DNA of 64,000 nucleotides, taken from contig PDRZ01000020.1 in the NCBI GenBank assembly GCA_002747035.1, positions 62,001 to 126,000 on the forward strand, given 5' to 3'. Origin of the DNA: Rhodobacterales bacterium. GTDB taxonomy: Bacteria; Pseudomonadota; Alphaproteobacteria; Rhodobacterales; Rhodobacteraceae. Below the pieces are notes generated by a model. That model worked only from the letters and a program-made list of their open reading frames with translations. It was not told the origin of the DNA and searched no databases. Positions 1 to 7,690 of the stretch are shown piece by piece; position 1 is the first letter of the stretch, and the number at the start of each line of letters is the position of its first letter. The position numbers and the translations under genes are program-made.

Positions 1-545
1 GGGTCGGTTGCCAGCGCGTCGCGCAGGGCGCGGGCCACCGATTTGAACGCGGCTTCGGCGATGTGGTGCGAATTCAGCCCATGCAGTTGGTCCACATGCA
101 GGGTGATCCCGCCATGGGTGGAAAACGCCTGAAAGAACTCGCGCACCAGTTCGGTATCGAAGGTGCCGATTTTCGCCGTGGGCAGGTCGACATTCCACAC
201 AAGGAAGGGCCGCGCCGACAGGTCCAGTGCCGCGCGCACCAATGCGTCGTCCATGGGCAAAAGGCAGGAGCCATAGCGCACGATCCCCTTCTTGTCGCCC
301 ATGGCGGTGGTCAGCGCCTGACCCAGCGCGATGCCCACGTCTTCGACCGTGTGGTGATCGTCGATATGCAGATCGCCCGAACAGCGCACGGTCATGTCGA
401 TCAGCGAATGGCGCGCCAGCTGGTCCAGCATGTGGTCAAAGAACCCCACGCCGGTCTGGTTGTCATAGGTCCCGGTCCCATCAAGATTGATCTCGACCCG
501 GATATCGGTTTCGGCGGTTTTGCGGGTGACGTTGGCCTTGCGCAT
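1..545 (-). CDS. hisB: Imidazoleglycerol-phosphate dehydratase HisB (3' end outside window)
   Basis: Catalyses dehydration of imidazole glycerol phosphate in histidine biosynthesis, in the cytoplasm. About 181 codons are visible; the last 15 or so residues are cut by the window edge. The protein starts [19 protein letters not shown] and carries the family's two His-rich metal-binding segments, [13 protein letters not shown] and [12 protein letters not shown], followed by [13 protein letters not shown] near the end, all typical of the Mn-dependent enzyme. The start is the ATG at 545; a second ATG five bases upstream is out of frame. This is the single-domain form, not the E. coli phosphatase fusion. 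The rest of a his operon would lie to the left of the window. Confidence 0.95.
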   Translation of the reverse strand, partial: MRKANVTRKTAETDIRVEINLDGTGTYDNQTGVGFFDHMLDQLARHSLIDMTVRCSGDLHIDDHHTVEDVGIALGQALTTAMGDKKGIVRYGSCLLPMDDALVRAALDLSARPFLVWNVDLPTAKIGTFDTELVREFFQAFSTHGGITLHVDQLHGLNSHHIAEAAFKSVARALRDALATD

Positions 546-652
546 GTCATGTCCCCTGGATTGGTGCTGCGTGGATGCCGTGTTGATGCGGGGCCGTTAT
601 AGGGCGGGTGCGCGCGGGTTCCAAGCGTGCGTTGCGCCACCATTGAAAAAGC

Positions 653-682
653 GCCGTGTTGTGACATGCCGTGTTGTGACAT
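653..682. repeat. Two perfect 15-bp tandem repeats between hisB and the lipoprotein gene
   Basis: The unit GCCGTGTTGTGACAT occurs twice head to tail in the divergent intergenic region. It may be a regulator site for either gene or simple slippage. No regulator is identified. Confidence 0.7.
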
Positions 683-755
683 TTTGAAAATGCGCGTTAC
701 GGGTGTTTAATGGGGGCAGTTTCAATTTTTAATAGATTCGTTTTAGGGATGGATC

Positions 756-2987
756 ATGGGGATTTTCATGCGGCCGGGCAAGGATCGGCACGGGAGAAAG
801 CACGGGAAAAGCTATGGGCGCGCGGCGCGATGGGCGGTTGTGGCAAGCTGTCTTGCGCTTGCGGGGTGCGGTGGCCAAAAGGCCAAGCCGCCGTATCGTG
901 TCCTTGCGGCGTCGGACGCGACCTGTGCCGCTCCCTTTTCGCTGGGTGCCAGTAATCGTGAAAAAGAGGCGTTGGTGAAAAACCCCGAGCGATATAAATG
1001 CGCCCTCCAGACCCATCTGCTTCCTGGTGCAGAGCGGGCGCGGGCCGCTGTGGTGGAAGAGATAGAGCGGGCGCGCGCCTTGGTGGCGGCGACAGAGGCG
1101 ACAGGCGAGGCCGGGGGGCAAGGCGTGCAAGGCGTACGGGCGGGAGAGACTGGCGCAGGGCCGACAGCGGGCGCGCCCGAGCTTGCCCGCGCACGGGCGT
1201 TGATCGAACGGGGCGGGGTGCCCGACACCCCGTGGATCCGGGCGGCACGGGTCGCGGGGCAGCGGCTTTTCCATTCGGATCAATACCATCTTGCCTATGT
1301 GGAGATGAACGACGCTGGCGTGTTGGATGTCAAAGCGTCCGGGGGCGGCGGGCAAGGCGGGCAAAAGGGCACGTTTCAGCTTGATCAGCTTCTCAGCCAC
1401 CTTGACGCCAACAGACGGCAGGGGGTGCAGAATTACGTGATCGTCTATGTTCATGGCTGGCGACATGATGCGGCGATCCGGGACGGGGATGCGTTGAAAT
1501 TCCGCCGGATGCTGGGATACACGCGGGCGGCGTTGAACACCCGTTGCGTGGAGCAGGGCCGGTATTGCAACGCCGCACTGACCGGCGTTTTTCTGAGCTG
1601 GCAGGGCCGCGTGGTCGATGAGGGGGCGTCTGACGCGAACACCGGGCAGGGTATGAATACCGGATTTGGGGCCGCGGCGGCGCTGGCCACTTTCGAAAAC
1701 CGTTGGCACAAATCCTGTGAACTGGGCGGAAGCGCGCATCACTGTAACGCGGCGCGGCCGGGCCGTGTGGCGCCGGTGGCCCGGGTGCTGCGCCGGGTTC
1801 AGGGCAAGCTGTCGTTGAAACCCGGGGATGCGACGCGCGACAAGATGATGGTGGTGGGGCATTCCATGGGCGGCAACATGTTGGCCACGATGCTTGAGCC
1901 CGAGGCGGTGAAGGCGGTTCAGCGGCGCAGAACCACGACACAAAAGCGGCGCGAGATGGGGCCGCTTCTGGGGGATCTGGTTGTTTTGCTGAACCCGGCG
2001 GCGCGGGCGCGCACATGGACCAGCATTCAGGCCGCAGAGCGCAAAGAGGCGGGGCTGCAGAACACCAATCAGATCACCTGTCAGCGGATCCGAGAGGAGG
2101 CGGGCCAGACGCCCGGATGCAAACAGGCCTACCAGAAGCGGCTGGACCAATGGCAGCGGCTTTACCCCGTGACCCAGCGCCCGGTTTATGTATCGCTGAC
2201 CTCGACCGGGGACTGGGGCACTCTGCGCCGGGCAAGGCGCAAGGTGAACAGCGACAGCGCCACGGGCAGCGTTTTTCCCATCGCCGCCATCTTTGGGGGG
2301 GCCAGCAAGCGGACTGATTTCATCGCCCCCGGACATATGGTGCCGCAATACGCCAACCCTTACCGGTTGACCGGCAGGGCGGAAGGCGCGTCCCATGAAA
2401 TGGCGGTTCTGTCCGGAGCAACGGTGGGGGCCGACAGGTATCCATCGGTTTACCGCAATGCCACCAAGCCGCAGCTGTCGTGGTGTGCGCCTGCCGATGG
2501 CTGGCTGTGGCGCATTCGCACCGGCGAGGGGAAGCACCCCCGGGGCCGACGGGACAAGTGGGATTACGGTCAGATTTCTGCGCCCAAACCCGGGAGCGAC
2601 GACACAGGTCGCATCGGTGGCCGCAATGTGGGCGGGGCCAATAACAAGGCTGCGGTCCAATGGCGGCAGGTGATCAATACCAACCGCGTCAAGGAGGCGC
2701 GTTCGGTCAGCCCGGCGCATAGCCCATTCTGGAACGCCCGCACGCTGGATACCGCGATCCGGGGCCATGCGGGCTGGGCCAACTATGCCACGTGGTGTGC
2801 GATGAACCAACTGGTGCTGGACGACGTGACCGCCCCCAACAGTCCCCCGCCCGAGGTGGAGACCCGTTTGCGACAGGGGCAGAGCATCGACGACCTGACC
2901 CTTGAGGCACGCAGCAACCAACAGGCCATGGAACAAAGCGCCGTTGCGGCGCTGGACGGGCTGGCCCGCGAAACCGGCGGAAACTGA
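756..2987 (+). CDS. Large lipoprotein with alpha/beta-hydrolase core, function unknown
   Basis: 743 residues. A basic N-terminus and hydrophobic stretch end in a lipobox (LALAGC, Cys38), so it is probably lipid-anchored in the envelope. The middle has alpha/beta-hydrolase features: a strand with YVHGW near residue 234 and the nucleophile elbow GHSMGG with Ser370. The region before the core (residues 90-200) is charged and low in complexity; the C-terminal 250 residues match no family I recognise. It may be an esterase or lipase acting on envelope or extracellular lipids; the substrate cannot be read from sequence. It is monocistronic, with hisB divergent and tRNA-Gly downstream on the other strand. 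An in-frame ATG at 768 (Met5) is an alternative start. Confidence 0.72.
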   Translation: MGIFMRPGKDRHGRKHGKSYGRAARWAVVASCLALAGCGGQKAKPPYRVLAASDATCAAPFSLGASNREKEALVKNPERYKCALQTHLLPGAERARAAVVEEIERARALVAATEATGEAGGQGVQGVRAGETGAGPTAGAPELARARALIERGGVPDTPWIRAARVAGQRLFHSDQYHLAYVEMNDAGVLDVKASGGGGQGGQKGTFQLDQLLSHLDANRRQGVQNYVIVYVHGWRHDAAIRDGDALKFRRMLGYTRAALNTRCVEQGRYCNAALTGVFLSWQGRVVDEGASDANTGQGMNTGFGAAAALATFENRWHKSCELGGSAHHCNAARPGRVAPVARVLRRVQGKLSLKPGDATRDKMMVVGHSMGGNMLATMLEPEAVKAVQRRRTTTQKRREMGPLLGDLVVLLNPAARARTWTSIQAAERKEAGLQNTNQITCQRIREEAGQTPGCKQAYQKRLDQWQRLYPVTQRPVYVSLTSTGDWGTLRRARRKVNSDSATGSVFPIAAIFGGASKRTDFIAPGHMVPQYANPYRLTGRAEGASHEMAVLSGATVGADRYPSVYRNATKPQLSWCAPADGWLWRIRTGEGKHPRGRRDKWDYGQISAPKPGSDDTGRIGGRNVGGANNKAAVQWRQVINTNRVKEARSVSPAHSPFWNARTLDTAIRGHAGWANYATWCAMNQLVLDDVTAPNSPPPEVETRLRQGQSIDDLTLEARSNQQAMEQSAVAALDGLARETGGN

Positions 2988-3030
2988 AGAGACGCTGAAT
3001 GCAGTGCGACACGGGTTTTTCCATGTTTGA

Positions 3031-3058
3031 CTTTCAGTGTGTGGCTTTCAGTGTGTGA
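3031..3058. repeat. Two 14-bp tandem repeats
   Basis: CTTTCAGTGTGTGG is followed directly by CTTTCAGTGTGTGA, differing only in the last base. No role is apparent. Confidence 0.65.
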
Positions 3059-3226
3059 CAGGGATTTTTTGCAGAAGCAGGATTCGTGGTTGGCCGCTTG
3101 GCCCATACGGAACTGAGTCGCGACGTGGCGTTCAAATGAAGAGGCGATCCAGCCGCACAACCGGATCGCCCCGGCAATGTTGCGCGCGCCAGGCACGTAG
3201 CACCTGCACCCCCTTCCACTCACAGG

Positions 3227-3271
3227 TCCATTTCCACAACACGCTGAGTCAACATCATGCGGAAACGCTTC
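3227..3271. repeat. Family C palindromic repeat, degenerate copy
   Basis: TTTCCACAACACGCTGAG and GCGGAAACGCTT match the copy at 6615-6659 and the interrupted copy at 38616-38728. The left AAGCG end is eroded. It preserves the uninterrupted centre (GCATGATGTTGAC on the minus strand) that identifies the target of the family B insertion at 38.6 kb. Confidence 0.7.
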
Positions 3272-3383
3272 AGATGACGTGGGTGCGTCAGGCTTTACCT
3301 TCGCCGGTCCAGCCCTGCCAATCGTACTCGGCCAGAGTCGCGCGGAAATCACCGGATGAAGCGGGAAGACCCCGGACATAACA

Positions 3384-3405
3384 AAGGCCGCCCTAAGGCG
3401 ACCTT
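3384..3405 (-). terminator. Hairpin terminator downstream of tRNA-Gly
   Basis: Read on the minus strand, AAGGTCGCC and GGCGGCCTT form a 9-bp stem (one G-U pair) with a TTAG loop, followed by TGTTAT. It lies 33 nt after the tRNA 3' end. Confidence 0.65.
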
Positions 3406-3437
3406 GATGTTGTCCACAAGGGGTAATATGGTCCCAT

Positions 3438-3512
3438 TGGAGCGGGCGATGAGATTCGAACTCACGACCCTAACCTTGGCAAGGTTATGCTCTACCCCTG
3501 AGCTACGCCCGC
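3438..3512 (-). tRNA. tRNA-Gly(GCC)
   Basis: On the minus strand a 75-nt cloverleaf can be drawn. The acceptor 5' strand GCGGGCG pairs with CGCCCGC; the anticodon arm CCTTGCCAAGG carries GCC; the T-arm has GTTCGAATC; the CCA end is encoded. The tRNA stands alone. Confidence 0.97.
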
Positions 3513-3745
3513 GTCCTTGGGTGAGGCGGTATTTAGGATTTCCCGACCCGGGCCGCAAGAGGAAAATGCATCGACCTGAAAATTTATTTGATGGACCCTC
3601 AGACCGGATGCCGAGGGGAGGGACAGCCGTGTTCTTCGCGGCTTCTTTCATTCGCGTGTAACAGGACGCGCGAACCAACAAACAAAAGGCGGCTCCTGCT
3701 GGCAGATCGGGCCAGAAGACCGGTCCAGCAGATCGGGCCAGCCGA

Positions 3746-4507
3746 TCAGTCGGCGATGACGATTTCCGTGTCCCAGCCCTCGCAGTGCTGTTGAAAGTCG
3801 GGCGGGGGCGGGCGATCGGTGAAAAACGTCCCGACCGTGGCGACCGAGGCGATACAGGCCGGGGCCTTGCGGGCGAATTTCGACTGATCCGCCACAAGGT
3901 GGACGTGATCGGCCCGGGTGATGATGCTCTGGCTTACCCCGACCTCCAGAATGTCGAAATCGCGCAGGTCGCCGTCGCGGTCCAGCGCCGAACACCCGAT
4001 CACGGCGTGGTCGAATTTGAACCGCGCAATCGAGGCCGCGGCCAGTGTGCCCACCAGCCCGCCATCGGCGCGGCGCAGAGTGCCACCGGTCACGATCACT
4101 TCGCAATCGGGATTGGCGGCCAGGATATTGGCCACGTTCAGGTTGTTGGTGAATGCCATCAGCCCGGTATGATGCAGCAGGGCGCGGGCCACTGCCTCGG
4201 TTGTGGTGCCAATGTTGAGAAACACCGCGCAGTCATTGGGGATACGCGCGGCACAGGCGCGGGCGATCCGTGCCTTGGCCCCGGCATTCATCGCCTGGCG
4301 GTGATCATAGCCAATATTGCGCGTCCCCGATGGCAGGATGGCCCCGCCATGCACCCGCTCCAGTTTGCCCGCGCGGGTCAGGTCGCGCAGGTCGCGGCGG
4401 ATGGTTTGCAAGGTGACATCGAAATGCCGGGCCAGCCCATCCACGGTGACGGTCCCGTCGCGACGGGCAAGATCAAGGATTTCGGGGTGGCGCAGGGTTT
4501 GGGACAT
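3746..4507 (-). CDS. glpR: DeoR-family repressor, probably GlpR of glycerol-3-phosphate metabolism
   Basis: 253 residues. The N-terminal DeoR-type winged helix (residues 1-57) contains DGLARHFDVTLQTIRRDLRDL. The C-terminal sugar-phosphate sensor domain has the family's NIGTTTEAVARAL phosphate-loop segment, FTNNLNVANIL, VTGGTLRRADGGLVG and VADQSKFAR. The gene is divergent from glpD across 168 bp, which supports control of glycerol-3-phosphate catabolism rather than another sugar phosphate. The effector is probably glycerol 3-phosphate, by analogy with GlpR. The identification rests on context plus family resemblance. Confidence 0.85.
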   Translation of the reverse strand: MSQTLRHPEILDLARRDGTVTVDGLARHFDVTLQTIRRDLRDLTRAGKLERVHGGAILPSGTRNIGYDHRQAMNAGAKARIARACAARIPNDCAVFLNIGTTTEAVARALLHHTGLMAFTNNLNVANILAANPDCEVIVTGGTLRRADGGLVGTLAAASIARFKFDHAVIGCSALDRDGDLRDFDILEVGVSQSIITRADHVHLVADQSKFARKAPACIASVATVGTFFTDRPPPPDFQQHCEGWDTEIVIAD

Positions 4508-4600
4508 GGGGTCGAGCTGTGTTCGTTTGGGTCCGGGTTTGCGCGGTTATGGAAGGGTATTGGGAAAAAATCCACCGAAAAAGCGAAATTAAGACCCAAA

Positions 4601-4634
4601 AACGAAAATATACGAATGCAAAGGGGTTTCGTAT
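4601..4634. promoter_or_regulatory. Candidate GlpR operator in the glpR-glpD intergenic region
   Basis: ATACGAA (4610-4616) and TTCGTAT (4628-4634) form a 7-bp inverted repeat, preceded by a further AACGAAA half-site at 4601. CGAA/TTCG half-sites are typical of DeoR/GlpR operators. The position between the divergent genes fits autoregulation plus glpD control. Confidence 0.5.
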
Positions 4635-4675
4635 TTACGCGATTTTGTGCAGGGAGGAGGGGTAAGGAGACCGGG

Positions 4676-6289
4676 ATGCAGGACGATTCGAAATTCGGTG
4701 GGCAGGGTAAGGATCAGGACGGGCCACAGGTCAGCGATCTTTTCATCATTGGTGGCGGTATCAATGGCTGTGGTATTGCCCGGGATGCGGCCGGGCGGGG
4801 GTTGAGTGTTACGCTGGCCGAGATGGGGGATCTGGCCTCGGCGACCTCGTCGGCCTCGACCAAGCTGTTCCACGGGGGGCTGCGCTATCTCGAATATCTT
4901 GAGCTGCGGCTGGTGCGCGAAGCGTTGATAGAGCGCGAAGTGCTGTTGCGCGCGATGCCTCATATCAGTTGGCCCATGCGGTTCGTGCTGCCCTATCACA
5001 AGGATATGCGGTTCGAGAGCGATACGCCGGTGTCGCGGATGCTTGCGCGGGTTCTGCCCTGGATGAAGGGGCGGCGTCCGGCCTGGATGATCCGGGCGGC
5101 GCTGTTTCTGTATGACCGGCTTGGGGGGCGCGGGATCCTGCCCGCGACACGGCGGGTGGATTTACGCCACGATCCGGCGGGTGCGCCGTTACAGGACAGG
5201 TTCGAAAAGGCGTTCGAGTATTCCGATTGCTGGGTGGATGATGCGCGGCTGGTTGTGCTGAATGCCCGGGACGCGGCGGCGCGGGGGGCGCGGATCCTGA
5301 CACGGCACAAGGTTGTGGCCACCACCCGCCACGCCGATCATTGGGAGGTGGTGTTGCAGGATGCGCAAGGCCGCACGCATCTGTATCGGGCACGGGTTCT
5401 GGTCAATGCGGCGGGTCCCTGGGCGGGGCAGGTTCTGGACGCCATCGCCGGGGTGCCGGGCCGGGCGCGTGTGCGATTGGTGCGTGGCAGCCATATCGTG
5501 GTGCCACGGCTTTATGATCACGACCGGTGCTATTTCTTTCAGGGCGAAGATGGCCGGATCATCTTTGCCATCCCTTATGAGGGGGCGTTCACGTTAATCG
5601 GCACCACCGATCAGGAACATGGGGACGCGGAGGAGAGGCCCGAGTGTAGTGCGGAGGAGGTTGACTATCTCTGTGCCTTTGCATCGCGCTATTTCAAGGT
5701 ACCGGTTGAACCTGCGGACGTGGTGTGGACCTATTCCGGGGTGCGACCGCTTTATGATGATGGGGCGGGGTCGGCCACGGCGGCGACGCGGGACTATGTG
5801 CTTGACCTTGTTGAAGAGGGCGGCGCGCCGGTGCTGAACGTGTTCGGCGGCAAGATCACCACATACCGGCGGCTGGCAGAGGCGGCCCTGGCGCGCCTGT
5901 CCGGGGTGCTCGCCGGGACGGGGGGCGCATGGACGGCGGGAGTTGCCTTGCCGGGGGGAGATTTCCCGGTTGAAGGGCGCGCCGCGCTGGTGGCCGAGCT
6001 TGAGCGCGATTATCCCTTTCTGGGGACGGATTGGGCGGAGCGGTTGGTACGGATTCACGGGACACAGGCGCGCGACATCCTGGGATTGGCGCAGTCTGGT
6101 GCTGATCTGGGGCAGTCTTTTGGCGCCACGCTGAGTGAGGCCGAGGTCAGTTGGATGATGCGCCACGAATATGCCCGGACGGCTGAGGATGTGGTGTGGC
6201 GACGCACCAAGCTTGGCCTGCGGATGAGCGCGGAGGAGATCGCGGCGCTGGAGGCCTGGATGGCGGGGGCGAACACCCGATCCACTTGA
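4676..6289 (+). CDS. glpD: Aerobic glycerol-3-phosphate dehydrogenase
   Basis: FAD-dependent enzyme oxidising glycerol 3-phosphate to dihydroxyacetone phosphate and passing electrons to quinone at the inner membrane. It is 537 residues, near the usual length. The FAD-binding motif DLFIIGGGINGCGIARDAA is at residues 21-39, followed by SSASTKLFHGGLRYLE, then RVRLVRGSHIVVP and the late FGGKITTYRRLAE typical of GlpD. The frame is open far upstream, but the ATG at 4676 is chosen because AAGGAGA sits 7 nt before it and the FAD motif should be near the N-terminus. The leader also holds GGGAGGAGG (4652-4660), exactly complementary to the CcsR loop motif encoded at 6.7-7.0 kb. Confidence 0.95.
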   Translation: MQDDSKFGGQGKDQDGPQVSDLFIIGGGINGCGIARDAAGRGLSVTLAEMGDLASATSSASTKLFHGGLRYLEYLELRLVREALIEREVLLRAMPHISWPMRFVLPYHKDMRFESDTPVSRMLARVLPWMKGRRPAWMIRAALFLYDRLGGRGILPATRRVDLRHDPAGAPLQDRFEKAFEYSDCWVDDARLVVLNARDAAARGARILTRHKVVATTRHADHWEVVLQDAQGRTHLYRARVLVNAAGPWAGQVLDAIAGVPGRARVRLVRGSHIVVPRLYDHDRCYFFQGEDGRIIFAIPYEGAFTLIGTTDQEHGDAEERPECSAEEVDYLCAFASRYFKVPVEPADVVWTYSGVRPLYDDGAGSATAATRDYVLDLVEEGGAPVLNVFGGKITTYRRLAEAALARLSGVLAGTGGAWTAGVALPGGDFPVEGRAALVAELERDYPFLGTDWAERLVRIHGTQARDILGLAQSGADLGQSFGATLSEAEVSWMMRHEYARTAEDVVWRRTKLGLRMSAEEIAALEAWMAGANTRST

Positions 6290-6505
6290 TACGTCTGAAC
6301 CAAAGCCGCAGCAGTGCCGCGCAGGAGGGACCGTGTAGGTGGGTTTGCGTTCGAGTCACGCAGGCCCACGCGCACGCCGGGACAGTATTGGTCAGGTCAA
6401 AGCGGCTGGTGTGATGTGTGATGCCACGCATGGGGGCATGGCGCGGTGTTGGACTGTGTTCAGAAAATGCCTCTTGCGGGCAGGTCGTGGCGGGGGGACG
6501 TTTTT

Positions 6506-6610
6506 TATCGCCAAACGACCAATTCTGAGTGTGCCTTTTGGCGATAAGTTTTTGATTTTACGATGATGTTTCGTGGGTTTTGGAGTCAAAATCCACTTCC
6601 GTCAGATATA
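6506..6610. repeat. Family B interspersed repeat, about 101 bp
   Basis: It starts TATCGCCAAACGACC and ends CACTTCCGTCAGATATA, with an internal hairpin (ATCGCCAAA/TTTTGGCGAT). It is similar to 60821-60926 and, reversed, to 32873-32978. TA lies at both edges. It abuts a family C copy on its right. Confidence 0.75.
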
Positions 6611-6612
6611 GT

Positions 6613-6661
6613 TAAAGCGTTTCCACATCACGCTAAGTCAACCTAGGCGGAAACGCTTTTA
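6613..6661. repeat. Family C palindromic repeat
   Basis: AAGCGTTTCC and GGAAACGCTT form 10-bp terminal inverted repeats around a CACATCACGCTAAGTCAACC-type centre. TA flanks the left end and a TA follows the right end. Its termini are the same as those of families A and D. Confidence 0.75.
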
Positions 6662-6696
6662 AAAATCGTGTGTCGCGTATGGGCGGTGGGGCATGG

Positions 6697-6733
6697 AAAA
6701 ACGGCGGCGCATGGGAGGATGCGCCGCCGTTTC
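6697..6733 (-). terminator. Strong terminator of the DUF1127-CcsR transcript, with CCTCCC loop
   Basis: On the minus strand ACGGCGGCGCAT and ATGCGCCGCCGT pair perfectly (12 bp) around a CCTCCC loop and are followed by TTTT. The loop repeats the core of the upstream sRNA motif, so the terminator hairpin may be a sixth, truncated unit. Confidence 0.85.
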
Positions 6734-6736
6734 TGG

Positions 6737-6774
6737 ATGCGGGCCGGTCAGGGAGGAGGAGAGACCGGGCGCAC
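6737..6774 (-). ncRNA. CcsR/cuckoo-type sRNA unit 5
   Basis: The motif CTCTCCTCCTCCC (complement of 6751-6763) is the loop of a hairpin with a stem GACCGG/CCGGTC. It is the last unit before the terminator. Confidence 0.75.
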
Positions 6775-6789
6775 TTTCTCTTGCAAGAG

Positions 6790-6830
6790 GTGCGACGGGG
6801 TCCGGGAGGAGGAGAGATCCCGCCGCGCTC
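6790..6830 (-). ncRNA. CcsR/cuckoo-type sRNA unit 4
   Basis: Motif at 6804-6816 on the complement. The stem is formed by GCGCGGCGGGATC and GGACCCCGTCGC, with mismatches and G-U pairs; the loop is C/U-only. Confidence 0.75.
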
Positions 6831-6838
6831 TTGCATGC

Positions 6839-6870
6839 ACCGAAGTCAGGGAGGAGGAGAGACCCCGGGG
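6839..6870 (-). ncRNA. CcsR/cuckoo-type sRNA unit 3
   Basis: Motif at 6849-6861 on the complement. CCGGGGTC pairs with GACTTCGG (two G-U pairs). The stem sequence differs from its neighbours while the loop motif is identical, indicating selection on loop and fold. Confidence 0.75.
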
Positions 6871-6887
6871 CAATTCGAATTTTATGT

Positions 6888-6924
6888 GCGGCGACATCCA
6901 GGGAGGAGGAGAGGATGTCGCCGC
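6888..6924 (-). ncRNA. CcsR/cuckoo-type sRNA unit 2
   Basis: The clearest unit. GCGGCGACATCC and GGATGTCGCCGC form a perfect 12-bp stem around the CTCTCCTCCTCCCT-type loop (complement of 6901-6913). Confidence 0.82.
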
Positions 6925-6930
6925 GATTTT

Positions 6931-6966
6931 ACAGGACCCCCAGGGAGGAGGAGAGGAGATCCTGAT
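6931..6966 (-). ncRNA. CcsR/cuckoo-type sRNA unit 1
   Basis: First unit after the DUF1127 gene and the family D repeat. CAGGATCTCC pairs imperfectly with GGGGTCCTG around the motif (complement of 6943-6955). The five loop motifs are 42-53 nt apart. Confidence 0.75.
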
Positions 6967-6977
6967 CCGTATTTCTT

Positions 6978-7028
6978 TAAAGCGGCTCCAGTTGCTGCCG
7001 GATCACAGCAATAGCTGGAAACACTTTA
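6978..7028. repeat. Family D 47-bp palindromic repeat on the DUF1127 stop codon
   Basis: The element spans 6980-7026, with AAGCGGCTCCAGTTGC and AGCTGGAAACACTT as partly diverged terminal repeats. TA at 6978-6979 and at 7027-7028 are the apparent target duplication. The DUF1127 stop TAA (7028-7026) is made of this TA plus the element's terminal A. It lies between the gene and its sRNAs, so it is transcribed as part of their precursor. Confidence 0.75.
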
Positions 7029-7259
7029 GTCGCGATTGCCATAGACGGCTTCGAAAGCCGCCATCCGCAGGTTGGTCCGGGACAGGCCGAGGTCGTCCAG
7101 CTCGCGTGTCGGAACACTGGCAAGTTCGGCCAGGGTCCGGCGATAGAGCCGGTATTTCGCGAACCGTTCGACCAGACCGTGGATGGCTTGGGTCAGGGCT
7201 GTAAATCCGTGGGCCGCTCCGTGGGCCGTGTCGTGCCGGGTGGTGCTTGCATAGGCCAT
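7026..7259 (-). CDS. Small DUF1127 protein, CcaF1-like, leading the CcsR transcript
   Basis: 77 residues. The C-terminal half is a DUF1127 domain: YRLYRRTLAELASVPTRELD, then DLGLSRTNLRMAAFE. In Rhodobacter sphaeroides the DUF1127 protein CcaF1 is cotranscribed with sRNAs CcsR1-4 carrying CCUCCUCCC loops and acts as an RNA-binding protein in their maturation. Here the gene is followed on the same strand by five such hairpins and a terminator, so the same locus is inferred. It is probably stress-induced (RpoH-type in Rhodobacter); I could not fix a promoter. The start is the ATG at 7259. Confidence 0.88.
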   Translation of the reverse strand: MAYASTTRHDTAHGAAHGFTALTQAIHGLVERFAKYRLYRRTLAELASVPTRELDDLGLSRTNLRMAAFEAVYGNRD

Positions 7260-7322
7260 GTGCGTGGTCCTTTGTGAATGGTGTCAGCGTTGCCGCCGTG
7301 TTTGTTGATGCCAATGTAGGGA

Positions 7323-7373
7323 AATGCTGCAGATGCACAATCCCCTCTGAAATCAATGCTGCCATGCAGCATT
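7323..7373. promoter_or_regulatory. AATGCTGC half-sites and perfect palindrome upstream of the DUF1127 gene
   Basis: AATGCTGC (7355-7362) and GCAGCATT (7366-7373) form a perfect 8-bp inverted repeat with a 3-nt spacer; a third AATGCTGC is at 7323-7330. It lies 60-115 bp upstream of the start codon and is a candidate operator. Confidence 0.45.
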
Positions 7374-7469
7374 TGCATGTCTTACCTTGGGGAAAGCTAT
7401 TGTTTACCAATATCTTACAACTTGACCTTGCGGTTAACTGTAAAAACTGCCTTTCCGGCGTATCTTTTG

Positions 7470-7562
7470 AAGCGTTCGGGCTTTAACCTGAGACAGGGAA
7501 AGGGGCGAAGGCAGCGCGACATTTATGTGTTTTTCGTGGTTCAGGTTTTTGGCAGGACGCTT
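7470..7562. repeat. Family A repeat, internally deleted copy (about 93 bp)
   Basis: It begins AAGCGTTCGGGCTTTAACCT and ends GGCAGGACGCTT, matching the copies at 26.9, 38.8, 51.2 and 56.3 kb. About 20 bp of the right-hand hairpin arm (CGCGTCCTGCC segment) is missing. Flanking TA is not preserved, so this is an older or decayed copy. Confidence 0.8.
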
Positions 7563-7690
7563 GAGGCGGGATGTAAACGGGGGCTGTGATTGAAGGTGGG
7601 GGGCGGGTCGCGTATGTCAGAGGTTCAGGCGTCTCCCGCAAATCCCGGGAATCGGGGTTTTCGTGAAACGCTTTTTGAAAGGCCAAGATC

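Larger units (their letters stand above)
2988..3383. other. Gene-poor spacer
   Basis: About 400 bases between the lipoprotein gene and the tRNA terminator. I see only a 14-bp tandem repeat and a degenerate family C palindrome. The small open frames here have no recognisable product. Confidence 0.6.

Noticed and set aside
3785-4675. Extension of the glpD frame upstream to 3785
   Set aside because: It is antisense to glpR; the FAD motif and a good ribosome site support the start at 4676.
6737-6966. CRISPR-like array of regular 13-bp repeats
   Set aside because: The repeats are the loops of hairpins with differing stems downstream of a DUF1127 gene, and are too short for CRISPR repeats. They fit CcsR/cuckoo sRNAs.
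7661-7680. GAAACGCTTTTT before apbC as a repeat end
   Set aside because: Too short and without a second arm; probably chance similarity.
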